A DNA stretch of 64,000 nucleotides from Candidatus Poseidoniales archaeon (GCA_012960975.1 DUAE01000032.1:1-64000); one strand, 5' to 3'; shown: positions 43,362 to 53,278, counted from the stretch's first letter. Notes: generated by a model not told the origin, from the letters alone. A program made the numbers and translations.

Positions 43362-45449
43362 TCAGCGCTTTTTCTCTATGGTTATCTGATGCGCCCAGAC
43401 AATAAGAAGTGGAATCATCATAACAATTGCACATTGTAAAATTACAGAAGAGTACTCTTCGAAAGTAATGTCAAGGGAATGTATTTTCAATTCAATAATC
43501 CCTTCATCATCTGTTTCAATCCAAGCAACTGCGTTCATCAAGACATTCGGTTGGGCGTGATCAATATCCTCATCATTTGTAATTTGGGTTGTAATATTGA
43601 GTGCAATCTTGTGTAAAAAAACATCGTTTGCGGATGAAGCACCAACATCAGGGTTTGGATCGAAGCGAGGAATTTGTAGAAACACGATTTGGCCATGAGC
43701 GATACTCGGTGAACTCGCTGGCCAAGCCGGATCGGAGAGCAATAATTGCTCACCGGTCACCGTATCGATTAGGATTACACGGTTTACTGGACCAACATCG
43801 ACTACAGCTAGAATATGTCTTCCATCCATCGCTAAATCTATGATTGTTGAGTGTTTATAGTCAACTTCTATGCCGTAAATATCAGTGAGATGTTGGTCAA
43901 TTATTTCATCAGAAAATTCTTGGATTGCGATTTGAATCGCTAAGCTAGGGTTGAATGGCGAAGAAATGTTCACTGCCGGTCCAAATTCTGTTTCAATCGC
44001 CCATGCTATCTTTGATCCAGCAGCATCAATTATTGTGAAATCTGTTGAGTTAATGGTAACTGTAATGGATTCTTCCCTATCATCTATAACCATAAGTTGA
44101 TTATTTTGCACATAAGCGATATATGGAATTCCATCTGAAGAATAACCAACCGATAAATCATTGATTGCGATTATTTCAAACCGAGAGAATTTAGGTTCGA
44201 TTATTACTGATTGAGTACCATTAAGTTCAAAATAATCAATTCGATTTTGGCCAAATAATACTAAAGAATCGCCTGAAATTTCAATATTAGGCATACTTCC
44301 CCAGTCTTGACCACCGGCAGTTATCGAAACCTCTTCACTTACATTCCAAATGGTTACTAGAAATTCTCCAGCCGCAGGCTCTTCAACACCTATCACCCAG
44401 CCTTCTGAGCCTGCTGCATGACTCGGAGTTACACCTTCAATAGGGAATGACTGATGGGTAGCATCCCACAATAGTACGGTACCCGTTAACATCATCAAAG
44501 TAACTATTATTGCCTTTGTTTGAGTTGTACTAGGTTTTTGAATTGGCTTGAAACTGTCCGCAACCATTTTCCAAGATTTATTCAGCCAATCGGTTGGATT
44601 ATCAATAATATGAGCCAATCTTCGAGAAAATAATCGTTCATCGGCGAAGCGCCAGAACGGTTCGTGAACTTTTGCAGTAATTTGGACCGCTATCCCGCCG
44701 ATGATGATTCCGCCAAGAATATCGAGAACCCAATGGATTCCAAGATAAAGAATTGCAAACCCAGTCAAAGCGATGTAAACTACCAAAGCTCGACGGAAAA
44801 CTATCCATCGATTGTCCTCATCCCACAATTCATATGTCAACCAAATAGCGAACGGTAGGCCTATGTGTAAGCTTGGCATTCCATTAGTAAAAGGATCGAT
44901 TTGCGTGAACCAATTGTGTATTTCTGGGGTCAAATCATAAGCGATTGTATCCATCATCGGAATGTAATCACCCGTGACTCGAACATTGAAGAAAAGATAG
45001 AAAGGAACTGCTAAAATATAAACGAAAAACATCGATAGAGAAACCCTATCGGCCATGTACCTGTCATCAAAATAAATCGGATAAACGAAAGATGCAAAAG
45101 TTGCTGTCATGAATCCCAACACATAAAAATGAGTCATGCCAACAGAAAGAAGAGTATTTTCGCTGGCTTGTTGAATCGACAGAACAATATCGCCCTCGAC
45201 CGCATATACATATGGAGTAAGGTCGAGGTAAGTATTTGCCATCAATATCCTGTCTAACTGGTCGAGCAAATCTTTCCACATATATATCGAGAAAACGATG
45301 ATCATATGAGCCCAGTATCTTCGAAACATATCGATGAAACCAGATATGCTAATCTTGGCGTAATTCGGTTTGAAAATCGGCATTAATGCCAAGGTTATAA
45401 CAATCGCACCAGTAATCCAAGTCAGGTAAATTCCGCTACCCGTGGCCAT
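43362..45449 (-). CDS. PAP2-superfamily membrane phosphatase/transferase fused to a propeller-like domain
   Basis: Residues 1-265 hold six or so membrane helices with the PAP2_3 signature 'NGMPSLHIGLPFAIW' and 'YLGIHWVLDILGGIIIGG', including the catalytic His and Asp, as in inositolphosphorylceramide-synthase-like enzymes. A further helix lies near 320-337. The remaining ~330 residues form an exposed beta-rich region with WD/propeller-like units ('DSLVLFGQNRIDYFELNG', 'SKIAWAIETEFGP', 'AVAWIETDDEG'), and a last helix (about 670-688) returns through the membrane. It may transfer a lipid head group and bind a partner outside the cell. Confidence 0.75.
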   Translation of the reverse strand: MATGSGIYLTWITGAIVITLALMPIFKPNYAKISISGFIDMFRRYWAHMIIVFSIYMWKDLLDQLDRILMANTYLDLTPYVYAVEGDIVLSIQQASENTLLSVGMTHFYVLGFMTATFASFVYPIYFDDRYMADRVSLSMFFVYILAVPFYLFFNVRVTGDYIPMMDTIAYDLTPEIHNWFTQIDPFTNGMPSLHIGLPFAIWLTYELWDEDNRWIVFRRALVVYIALTGFAILYLGIHWVLDILGGIIIGGIAVQITAKVHEPFWRFADERLFSRRLAHIIDNPTDWLNKSWKMVADSFKPIQKPSTTQTKAIIVTLMMLTGTVLLWDATHQSFPIEGVTPSHAAGSEGWVIGVEEPAAGEFLVTIWNVSEEVSITAGGQDWGSMPNIEISGDSLVLFGQNRIDYFELNGTQSVIIEPKFSRFEIIAINDLSVGYSSDGIPYIAYVQNNQLMVIDDREESITVTINSTDFTIIDAAGSKIAWAIETEFGPAVNISSPFNPSLAIQIAIQEFSDEIIDQHLTDIYGIEVDYKHSTIIDLAMDGRHILAVVDVGPVNRVILIDTVTGEQLLLSDPAWPASSPSIAHGQIVFLQIPRFDPNPDVGASSANDVFLHKIALNITTQITNDEDIDHAQPNVLMNAVAWIETDDEGIIELKIHSLDITFEEYSSVILQCAIVMMIPLLIVWAHQITIEKKR

Positions 45450-45510
45450 AGTATCACATTCTTCGGAGATGCCCGACCGTCATCAATACGACCCATTCAA
45501 GATTTGACAA

Positions 45511-46524
45511 TCAAGAAATATTAACCGTTGGACTGCGAGACTGTTCAAGTGTAATCAGAACCTTTTCAACGACTTTGTCGAAGGCTTTTGCAGTTTCTCC
45601 CTCGGGATCAGCGACAATTCGATGAACTCCGTCGTCCCCACCACGAACAATTCCTGGATCGAATGGTAATGCTCCAAGGAAAGGAACCTCAAGATCTGTT
45701 GCTGCATCTGCTCCACCGCCAGCTTTGAAAATGTCTAATGTCAGCGACCAATTTCCTTCTGTATCAGTGGTCGCTTCGATCGGCACGCCGCTCGGTCCCT
45801 GAATTGTAATCGACGAATTTGGCTGGGCTGAACCTTGAATAGTATAACCACTCATATTTTCAACAACGCCAATAACTGGAATCGAAATCGTCTTTGCAAA
45901 ATTAATCGATTTACGGCTATCCAATAATGCAACTTCCTGAGGTGTGGTCACAATCACCACGCCGTCAATTGATGGCAAACTCTGAGTGACCGTTAACGGC
46001 TCATCGCTTGTCCCTGGAGGGAAATCGATAATCAGCGCATCAAGTTCTCCCCATTCTACATCACCGATGAATTGATTGATTGCCCCAAGTTTGATTGGAC
46101 CTCTCCAAATCACTGGCTTATCCGGATCTTCGATGAGGAAACCCATCGAAATGACCTTGATTCCATAAGCTCCAATCGCGGGATGTATTCTTCCTTCCTC
46201 GACGTGAAGATCGACGTTATCGAGGCCGAGCATTTTCGGAACATTAGGTCCAGTAATATCAATATCCATGATTCCTACCTTCTTGCCCCGACGGGCAAGT
46301 GATAGTGCTAATCCGACTGCAACGGTCGATTTACCAACCCCACCTTTTCCAGAAAGAACCATGATTTTATGTTTGATATCAGTTTCTAATTTCTGCATGC
46401 GCATTTTGCGTTGCATCTGTTGATAGGCTTGTTCCATCTGAGCTTTCTGCTCATGAGATGCCTCTGGTTTCTGCACTTCCTCGATTGTATCGCCTTGGTG
46501 ATGGCTAATCGGCATGTCTCCCAT
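45511..46524 (-). CDS. Mrp/NBP35-type Fe-S carrier ATPase with Ig-like insertion
   Basis: The 337-residue protein has an N-terminal helical leader, deviant P-loop 'VLSGKGGVGKSTVAVGLALS', 'DIDITGPNVPKMLG' and 'ALIIDFPPGTSDEPLTVTQSLP', the standard Mrp/ApbC core. Family members continue from VENMS with a CPHCG segment that holds the bridging Fe-S cluster. Here 'VENMSGY' is followed by residues 228-263, which look like part of a bacterial Ig (Big) domain ('SAQPNSSITIQGPSG', 'TTDTEGNWSLT'), and then 'DIFKAGGG' resumes the normal frame. The CxxC motif is absent. ATPase function appears intact, but classical Fe-S binding is doubtful. Confidence 0.88.
   Translation of the reverse strand: MGDMPISHHQGDTIEEVQKPEASHEQKAQMEQAYQQMQRKMRMQKLETDIKHKIMVLSGKGGVGKSTVAVGLALSLARRGKKVGIMDIDITGPNVPKMLGLDNVDLHVEEGRIHPAIGAYGIKVISMGFLIEDPDKPVIWRGPIKLGAINQFIGDVEWGELDALIIDFPPGTSDEPLTVTQSLPSIDGVVIVTTPQEVALLDSRKSINFAKTISIPVIGVVENMSGYTIQGSAQPNSSITIQGPSGVPIEATTDTEGNWSLTLDIFKAGGGADAATDLEVPFLGALPFDPGIVRGGDDGVHRIVADPEGETAKAFDKVVEKVLITLEQSRSPTVNIS
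45736..45843 (-). other. Ig-like insert replacing the CxxC segment of the Mrp ATPase
   Basis: The sub-region encodes residues about 228-263 of the Mrp-like protein. It keeps the reading frame and is flanked on both sides by conserved Mrp sequence. The pattern of a short strand, G-x-A-x-P-N-x-x-(V/I)-x-(V/I), a turn, and T-x-D-x-x-G-N-W-x-(L/F)-T is that of a Big-type surface domain, which is out of place in a cytosolic ATPase. Confidence 0.6.
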
Positions 46525-46652
46525 TGATTCTTGGGCAAGGTGGGGACTACTTCAACCTAATTCTGTAAAAAATCGAAGAAGAATCTTAAAAAAAATTTAT
46601 CTTATCGCAATTTATTAGATTAGTTCATTAATCCTCATCGTTATTGAAAAAT

Positions 46653-47018
46653 ATGCGGATACTTTTTGTCTGTGTTGGTAATACTTGCCGAAGCCAAATG
46701 GCTGAAGCACTAGCACGCGACAGAGGCCATTTTGCTCAGTCTGCGGGTACTCATCCCGGCACGCGAATCGCACCGAATGCAGTAGTTGTTCTGAATGAAT
46801 TAGGAATCAATGCAGAAGGGCAGACACCGAAATCAATCAATGATATCGATTCTGAAGGATTTGACCAAATAATCAGTATGGGTTGCGGAGTCAAATGTCC
46901 TTCGCTACCCATTTCAGCAGACTGGGGATTGGAAGACCCAGTTGGTCAGTCGATGATGGTATATCGATTAACCCGAGATCGGATTCGAACATTGCTCGAT
47001 GAACTCCCTCAAAGTTAG
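46653..47018 (+). CDS. ArsC-like arsenate reductase / low-molecular-weight phosphatase
   Basis: The start at 46653 is the first ATG; a TTG three codons earlier is less likely. The ~121-residue protein begins with the P-loop 'ILFVCVGNTCRSQMAEAL' and has 'MGCGVKCPSLPI' and 'DWGLEDPVGQSM' with the general acid Asp. The added CxxxxC in GCGVKC is typical of thioredoxin-coupled arsenate reductases. It either reduces arsenate to arsenite or acts as a tyrosine phosphatase. It is divergent from the Mrp gene across a 128-base AT-rich gap. Confidence 0.85.
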   Translation: MRILFVCVGNTCRSQMAEALARDRGHFAQSAGTHPGTRIAPNAVVVLNELGINAEGQTPKSINDIDSEGFDQIISMGCGVKCPSLPISADWGLEDPVGQSMMVYRLTRDRIRTLLDELPQS

Positions 47019-47059
47019 ACCGACGCTTAGAAAAGCGATTCTGGTTTCCCGGATTACAC

Positions 47060-47134
47060 ACGAGTGTAGTGTAGTGGTTATCACCGGGCGTTGCCAACGC
47101 CTGAACCCGGGTTCAAATCCCGGCACTCGTACCA
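47060..47134 (+). tRNA. tRNA-Gly (anticodon GCC), CCA encoded
   Basis: The cloverleaf is complete. Acceptor ACGAGTG pairs with CACTCGT, the D stem is GTG/CAC, the anticodon stem GGGCG/CGCCT holds loop TTGCCAA with anticodon at 47093-47095, and the T arm is CCGGG-TTCAAAT-CCCGG. Discriminator A and CCA are encoded. No intron. It is the second glycine tRNA of the window. Confidence 0.96.
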
Positions 47135-47150
47135 ATTCAGATTTAGATAA

Positions 47151-49520
47151 TCAGCGAGAGCGCATCTGATCTATCTGTGCTTGTGACCAGCCAGAAGCGA
47201 GCAATTGCTCATCGGTGTAAAGGGCTGCGGGATTTGCTGAAACATGGTGAGTTTGATCTTGCGGAAGAGATTCAGCAGACTTACCCTTGCCTTTTCTCAT
47301 CATCAAGATTGTTCCAGCTAATAGCCCAATTAATACTATTGCAATTAACGAGATATCGATGATCATATCGGTCGAAGTTTGCCAACGAGAAATGCTTGGA
47401 TATTCATCAGAATTATCTCCCGTCCCATCATTATCAGAATCTTTTGACTCAGACGCATCTAGTGGAAATGCATCATCTCCATCTAGAACTCCATCAGAAT
47501 CAGAATCAGCAAGTAAAGGATTTGTTCCGAGAGCGATTTCATCGACATCACTCAATCCGTCATTATCGTCATCTAAATCGGCTTCATTACCGATTCCATC
47601 GCCATCGCTATCGAGATGTTCTCCTGCATCAAATGGGAATGCATCTTCATCATCGACATATCCATCATTATCATCATCGGGATCGATTCCGTCGCAGAGC
47701 ATATCGTCATCATTATCCGCAGGAGTGACTGATGCATCCAATGAATCGCTGCCGCAAGATTCCTCGTCCGTATCCAACCAGCCATCGCCATCATCATCCA
47801 AATCAGCATTATCGCCGATTCCATCCTCATCGACATCTGCCCATTCACTTGAATCGAGTGGAAATTTATCGAATGCATCAGTCCACTTGTCACCATCGTC
47901 ATCGATGTCAACAGCATTGCACAAAGAATCACCATCGGTATCAATTGGATAACTCTCAGCATCGAATTGGTCGGTTAGGCAATCAATCTCATCTGAATCG
48001 AGCCACAAATCATTATCATCATCAGTATCAGCATTATCGCCAATCTCATCTGAATCGTAATCAGCCCATTCCGAACTATCACGTGGGAACATATCCTCAC
48101 CGTCATCATATCCATCGCCATCATCATCAGTATCGAGTGCATCACATTCGCCATCACCATCTAAATCAACTGGAAACTCTAAGGAATTGAGTGGGTCGGT
48201 ACCACAATCTGTTTCTAGGGTGTCAAGGACGCCATCATTATCATCATCGGTGTCGGCATTATTGCCGATTCCATCTGAATCTGAATCATCCCATTCCGAA
48301 CTATCTAGAGGAAAGTCATCCTCCAAATCTCTGACCCCATCATCATCATCATCGGAATCAATTTCATCACAAATTCCGTCGCCATCAGTATCAATCGGGT
48401 AACTTGACTGGTCATACTGATCGGTATTACAATTGATTTCATCATCATCGAGAGCACCATCATTATCATCATCTGTATCTGCGTTATCGCCGATACCATC
48501 GAGATCAAAATCGCTGCACTCAGTAGAATCTTCAGGGAATGAATCACTCTCATCAGGACAACCATCACCATCGGTATCGATTATAGGTGCACCTTGGTGA
48601 TTCCACATCAACATCTCGACTAAACCGGTGCTATTTTCAGCATCAAAATACATTCCAACTGCACTTCCCCATTCTGAATAAAGATATTTTCCAAGTAATT
48701 CACCAGTAGAACCATCATCTGTGATATTGTGAACATCGACTTCCATCACTTGAATACTGGTCGGTGAAGAACCTCCTTCAGCTTCATTATAGCCATCAAA
48801 TTCATTCCAAAAGGTTTGAACTCCGGTGAAAGAAACATTTTCCCAATAATAATCCGTGCCACTATCTTCGTATCTAGTGCCATTTTCATCGATTTCCACA
48901 TATGTAGAATTTTCCCAATTTTCTGATTGAATAATGAATGAGTCGCCAGTTCGAAGAATATCTTGAGCACCGATTTCCCAAAATGTAGTCGTTGTATTCT
49001 CCCAAATTTCTACTGCCTCTGTTCCACCAAGCATTCCAAAATCGTAGACAGAATCTTCATAATATTCTTCAACAATTTCTCGCCAATCTCCGCTGAAAGC
49101 TCGATATAGAGATTGATTGACCAAATAATCTATGTCGAATCTAACCGAATATGTTGTGTTAATTAGAGTCAAGTCCAGACCCATCCTCATTTCTCGAACA
49201 TGACAATCGCCTGAATAATTTCCAAAATTGCAAGGTTCGTCAGACAAATAGTAGAAGCCTGAATCGATGCGATACGAATTCAGGATAGCTTGATCCCAGA
49301 ATTCATCTTCCTCAATATCTTCTTTAGTCAAAGCGCCGATTTGTGCACCATCTAACTGAACATAATCACCGGGTTCGTGAGTCCAGGTGAGGTCTACTTC
49401 AATCTCAAGAGGTAATGGATCATCGGCAACAACATTGGTTGGAATCATCATCAAAAGAAAAAATAAGGCTATCAAAATGTGTGAAACTCTACTGAACACA
49501 GTAATATTGCTAGCACCCAA
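47151..49520 (-). CDS. Large secreted protein with thrombospondin-type-3-like Ca-binding repeats
   Basis: The 789-residue protein has a signal peptide (about 1-32) and an N-terminal ~290-residue domain that is beta-rich and not recognised. About 14 repeats of the D-x-D-x-D-G-x-x-D type follow ('DTDGDGICDEIDSDDDDDG' and similar), as in thrombospondin type 3, which bind Ca and make a rigid stalk. A single C-terminal helix (about 718-740) anchors it, with a short cytoplasmic tail ending 'YTDEQLLASGWSQAQIDQMR'. The tail resembles a short SHOCT-like oligomerisation motif. It is expected on the cell surface. Confidence 0.9.
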   Translation of the reverse strand: MGASNITVFSRVSHILIALFFLLMMIPTNVVADDPLPLEIEVDLTWTHEPGDYVQLDGAQIGALTKEDIEEDEFWDQAILNSYRIDSGFYYLSDEPCNFGNYSGDCHVREMRMGLDLTLINTTYSVRFDIDYLVNQSLYRAFSGDWREIVEEYYEDSVYDFGMLGGTEAVEIWENTTTTFWEIGAQDILRTGDSFIIQSENWENSTYVEIDENGTRYEDSGTDYYWENVSFTGVQTFWNEFDGYNEAEGGSSPTSIQVMEVDVHNITDDGSTGELLGKYLYSEWGSAVGMYFDAENSTGLVEMLMWNHQGAPIIDTDGDGCPDESDSFPEDSTECSDFDLDGIGDNADTDDDNDGALDDDEINCNTDQYDQSSYPIDTDGDGICDEIDSDDDDDGVRDLEDDFPLDSSEWDDSDSDGIGNNADTDDDNDGVLDTLETDCGTDPLNSLEFPVDLDGDGECDALDTDDDGDGYDDGEDMFPRDSSEWADYDSDEIGDNADTDDDNDLWLDSDEIDCLTDQFDAESYPIDTDGDSLCNAVDIDDDGDKWTDAFDKFPLDSSEWADVDEDGIGDNADLDDDGDGWLDTDEESCGSDSLDASVTPADNDDDMLCDGIDPDDDNDGYVDDEDAFPFDAGEHLDSDGDGIGNEADLDDDNDGLSDVDEIALGTNPLLADSDSDGVLDGDDAFPLDASESKDSDNDGTGDNSDEYPSISRWQTSTDMIIDISLIAIVLIGLLAGTILMMRKGKGKSAESLPQDQTHHVSANPAALYTDEQLLASGWSQAQIDQMRSR

Positions 49521-49590
49521 CCTATATTGTGGTTTGGACTTCGCGAAATATATTAAAATTGAGAATATTACTTTTGCGATAATTGATTAT

Positions 49591-52500
49591 TTACTCTAAT
49601 TCAGAATTTTTTAGAGTGATTACAATTCCAGTAATTGCAAGCATAGTAAGCAGGATTAAAACTCCCCAAATAAGTGCTGTTGTCATTTTTGCTGTCCAAA
49701 ATGTACTACTGGTTTCAGAATCTGTTTTCTCTAGATTCAAAACCACTTGTTGGTCTTCTTCAGCAGTGGTTGATAGATAGATATCGGTTCCTCGAATCAG
49801 AATTGTCATTTCACCTTCTGGCAAGCTCGACCGTGCATCGACAGAAAGGGTGTAAATTCCATCTGAAGCGATTCTGTCGCCACCAGTTCCATCGTCAACC
49901 ATCAAAAGCCATTGCTCAGATTGGCCGATAGGTGCAAGCCGGCCAATTTTTGCCTGCACCGAGGATATTCCATCAGGGTCGTCGATTAAGACTTCAATTA
50001 GTTGGGAAATAGGTGAACCATATTCTGGGACTGCGATATTTTCGCGAACTTCACCATTTCGATAAATCGATATTGTATCAACTATTGGTGCCTCATTCAA
50101 AATCGTTAATTGAGGCGCATCAACTAAATTCCCATCCATAATAATAGAATGAGAAAGCCTAGATGCTCCATCCAAATCAGTTAGGCGAATAGGTAAGAAC
50201 ATATCTCCTGGAATCATGCCGTTGGCGACAGTAAATTCTCCCTCCCAAATTGGTGGCGAGATTTCTGCATCAGATTGGATTAGTGAAATTACTTCACCAC
50301 CAAAACCAAGTAGATCAACCGAAATTGAAGCAATTCCATGACCGTCGATGGCTTGAACAGAAATTGATACCGAATCACCTCGATATACAACACTTGGACT
50401 GAATTGCAATGAAACCATTCGCGGTGCAGGATTCTCGATTCTTAGCACCGCTATTTCAGAAACTTGAGCCCAATAATCTCGAATTTCAACCTCGACATTC
50501 TCGGTACCATAAACCAAACCTGTTGCTTCGATTGCGGCTGTCCAAATATCATCGTGTATGACAAGATCACCAAAAAGTCCTCTATCAGAAAGTTGGACGA
50601 TGCCCAGACCATATGTGGTCAAATCCACCTCTACTTGTTGGACATCGGCATCGACATCTTCGATTACAGCCTCAAGGTGAGCCAAACCCCCTTCAGCGTA
50701 AAGAACGCCTTCACGAAAGCGCAACTCAATCAACTTAGGTTCAGTATTTTCATCGGAAGTAATAATCAGAGGTAAGTGAATCCTCTCGAGGGTTTGATTT
50801 TCAACAAGATAACTACCAACCATATCATTAATTGTTATTACTCGCCTAACTTCATCGACCAAACCAGCAAGTATTCCTTCGTTAATAACAGTCCCATTAG
50901 CCATACTATTTCCGCCATACTGGCCTCTCCAATTCATCACTACGACCTGATGTCCATCGACTGTTGAAGAACCAACTGATTCGGCGAACACATGCAAATT
51001 AATTTCATTTTCAAGAAGCCAAAAGGTGTCGCCCTCAATCAGAATTTCGGGAGCTGCACCTGATTCGCGGGTGATTGGTGTTGCATTTGCACTGGAAGAA
51101 ATCGGGGGATCTGATTCAGAAGGAATTGGTGAGTATTCGGGATATTCATCATTAGTACCATTTTCTTCGACATATTCGTAGCGAATTGTAGGTGAATCCC
51201 AATCGGCTTGTGGAACAGTATATTCGAATGTCAAATTGTGTTCTGCCTGAAATTCTTGGTCGATAGGGCCTATGGGGGTTGCTGAAACATTGAACCAATA
51301 TTCATTGTAAATTTTGTTAACTTCAAAATAATTCCCACTCGCATTCTGTTCTGTCGTCCTTTCATCGATAAATCGAACCATCCCAAAAGTACCTGATGCA
51401 TCACCATTATATTCACCATTAATACGAATTGTATCTGCAATAATTAAGCCATTACGATCTTCGTAATGCACATTATCAATCGTCCCATTTACAACGATAT
51501 AAGGTTGAGATTCTGAAGCTACAAATCCAAATTCGCCCTCTCCGACATACTTCAGAAGGCGTTCTTCTTGAACACCGTAAACCCATTTATCATTCATGCG
51601 GAATTCTTCTAATTCAAGCTCCGCATAATCGCCATCTCCCATTTGTATTTGTAACGTCATTTGAGCAATTAATTCGGTATCTTGTAAAGTTCGCTCACCA
51701 TTATAATCCTCATATTCAAAGAAAAATACTGGAACTATTCCAGATCCGGTCATCGACTCATTATCATCACCGGAATTGAAGTTAATCGAACCGTTTCCAT
51801 TCAATAATAGGTGTTCACTCAAATCATCATTTGCCAATGTCCGATTGTAAAGTGCATCAGTAACATCGATTTGAACAGCAATGGATTGGGAGTTGTTTTC
51901 AGTGAAAAACATCGAACCATTTCCAACCATTTCAAATTCTTGATTTAATAATTCTTGATCAAAATAAGTTTCATTTAACCATACTTTATCAAGTTCTAAA
52001 TAAAGTTGAATGGAGGTGTCATCTTCAAGGGAATTGATCGACAAAAAACCAGTGCCAAGTTCATTAGAAATTAGTGTGGATCCGATGCGTTGTTGCCAAC
52101 CTCGGCCGTTGAATTCAAGTTGAACATAGGAAGTTCGCTCACCATCGTCAGAGGAATCTGCGAGTCCTGAACTCCAAGTCGTAGTTCGGGTAATTTCATG
52201 GTCAGCAATAGGTTGATTCCAATTTGTAATACGCAATTCTCTACTACAAATTGCATCTTCAGTCATAACAGCAATCTCAATTTCATCACCAAACTCTGGA
52301 TCTTCAGCAAGCGTGATATCTATTTCTCCGCCAGCGATGAGGATATCAGATGAGTTACTGTCACCTACGATTATTTCACCTCGTTGATGTAATAGGGTCA
52401 CATTGACCTCATTTGGAGATGATCCATTCGAAAATGCAGGTTCAAATTCAACACGATATCGATGGATTAATTCCCATTCTGCATGAAGAATGTCTCCGTT

Positions 52501-52653
52501 CTCGTTTGGAATTGAAATCAAATCTCCCCTACCCCAATCGACAAAAATCGTACATTCTCGGTCACTGGAATGATCGTTCGCAGCCACCATCCCTGCCGGG
52601 CCGGTAAGAAGCAACATGCAGAGCACGAGAAGCGTGAACGATTGACGAGGCAC
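49591..52653 (-). CDS. Giant secreted protein with Ig/cadherin-like C-terminal half and membrane anchor
   Basis: The 1020-residue protein has a signal peptide (about 1-25) and a long beta-rich ectodomain. From about residue 640 several Ig-like units repeat, with phrases such as 'GLVYGTENVEVEIRDYWAQ', 'SVSISVQAIDGHGIASISVDL' and 'EVLIDDPDGISSVQAKIG', ending in 'DGIYTLSVDARSSLPEGEM'. One membrane helix lies near the end (about 985-1010) with a short tail. No catalytic motif is visible. It follows the Ca-binding surface protein on the same strand with a 70-base gap, so the pair may be co-expressed at the cell surface. Confidence 0.85.
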   Translation of the reverse strand: MPRQSFTLLVLCMLLLTGPAGMVAANDHSSDRECTIFVDWGRGDLISIPNENGDILHAEWELIHRYRVEFEPAFSNGSSPNEVNVTLLHQRGEIIVGDSNSSDILIAGGEIDITLAEDPEFGDEIEIAVMTEDAICSRELRITNWNQPIADHEITRTTTWSSGLADSSDDGERTSYVQLEFNGRGWQQRIGSTLISNELGTGFLSINSLEDDTSIQLYLELDKVWLNETYFDQELLNQEFEMVGNGSMFFTENNSQSIAVQIDVTDALYNRTLANDDLSEHLLLNGNGSINFNSGDDNESMTGSGIVPVFFFEYEDYNGERTLQDTELIAQMTLQIQMGDGDYAELELEEFRMNDKWVYGVQEERLLKYVGEGEFGFVASESQPYIVVNGTIDNVHYEDRNGLIIADTIRINGEYNGDASGTFGMVRFIDERTTEQNASGNYFEVNKIYNEYWFNVSATPIGPIDQEFQAEHNLTFEYTVPQADWDSPTIRYEYVEENGTNDEYPEYSPIPSESDPPISSSANATPITRESGAAPEILIEGDTFWLLENEINLHVFAESVGSSTVDGHQVVVMNWRGQYGGNSMANGTVINEGILAGLVDEVRRVITINDMVGSYLVENQTLERIHLPLIITSDENTEPKLIELRFREGVLYAEGGLAHLEAVIEDVDADVQQVEVDLTTYGLGIVQLSDRGLFGDLVIHDDIWTAAIEATGLVYGTENVEVEIRDYWAQVSEIAVLRIENPAPRMVSLQFSPSVVYRGDSVSISVQAIDGHGIASISVDLLGFGGEVISLIQSDAEISPPIWEGEFTVANGMIPGDMFLPIRLTDLDGASRLSHSIIMDGNLVDAPQLTILNEAPIVDTISIYRNGEVRENIAVPEYGSPISQLIEVLIDDPDGISSVQAKIGRLAPIGQSEQWLLMVDDGTGGDRIASDGIYTLSVDARSSLPEGEMTILIRGTDIYLSTTAEEDQQVVLNLEKTDSETSSTFWTAKMTTALIWGVLILLTMLAITGIVITLKNSELE

Positions 52654-52739
52654 AAGCCGTGCCTCTGTTCAACCAATTTCAATCAAACCCATTGATGATT
52701 AAATGAAAAAGCGACAATAGTCAAGAATAAATGAGAAAA

Positions 52740-53156
52740 TTAGAACAATGGTTCTTCCCAATCGTCGTCTTGACCGGACCTTTCACGCCATAATTCACGA
52801 GGCATATCGTTGTATATTCCAGCATAAGGGTCGACATCTACAGACTTCTTCTCACGTGAGTCCATAGCCGAAAGAGCGAAAGCTTCTGCCGATGATTTAA
52901 ATTTCCAATAATGGATGCGCCATTCTCGTCCATCCCAGAGCGTGGTTTCTTCCGACTCGGTCGTCAATAAATCATAATCTTGTAATTGATAGAACAAATT
53001 TCGATCTGTCGGTTCGAGAGCATTATCGATAATTCGATTTGAGAAGCCGAAAAAACCCAGTGCATGCTCAGCGATTGACTCGGCAACAATCACTTCCATG
53101 TCCTCGTCAACCTTACGACGAATCGCCTCAGTGAGTTGTGCTAGTGTTAGACCCAT
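52740..53156 (-). CDS. Small conserved archaeal protein (DUF6015-like)
   Basis: The start at 53156 (MGLTLAQLTEAI) removes a ten-residue unlikely leader. The ~138-residue soluble protein has 'LTEAIRRKVDEDMEVIVAESIAEHALGFFGF' and 'RIIDNALEPTDRNLFYQLQDYDLL', which recalls the archaeal DUF6015 family. 'WDGREWRIHYWKF' follows. A short acidic tail follows. The function is unknown and the family assignment is from memory of its 'RIIDN...DR.LFY.L' block. Confidence 0.6.
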   Translation of the reverse strand: MGLTLAQLTEAIRRKVDEDMEVIVAESIAEHALGFFGFSNRIIDNALEPTDRNLFYQLQDYDLLTTESEETTLWDGREWRIHYWKFKSSAEAFALSAMDSREKKSVDVDPYAGIYNDMPRELWRERSGQDDDWEEPLF

Positions 53157-53278
53157 TGGCTCCGCTCCAGTAGTGCATATATGCAAGGGCGTGACTTATC
53201 AACCATCCTTCGCTGTGGCCTAAAATTTTGATTTTGTTTCCCGAAGTGGTTAATGGAAGCCAATGATTCGACAGCCGC

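Noticed and set aside
47287-48571. Several long antisense frames rich in Ser, His or Met
   Set aside because: They are shadows of the Asp-rich Ca-binding repeats of the surface protein on the minus strand; composition is extreme and regular in a way set by the repeat codons.
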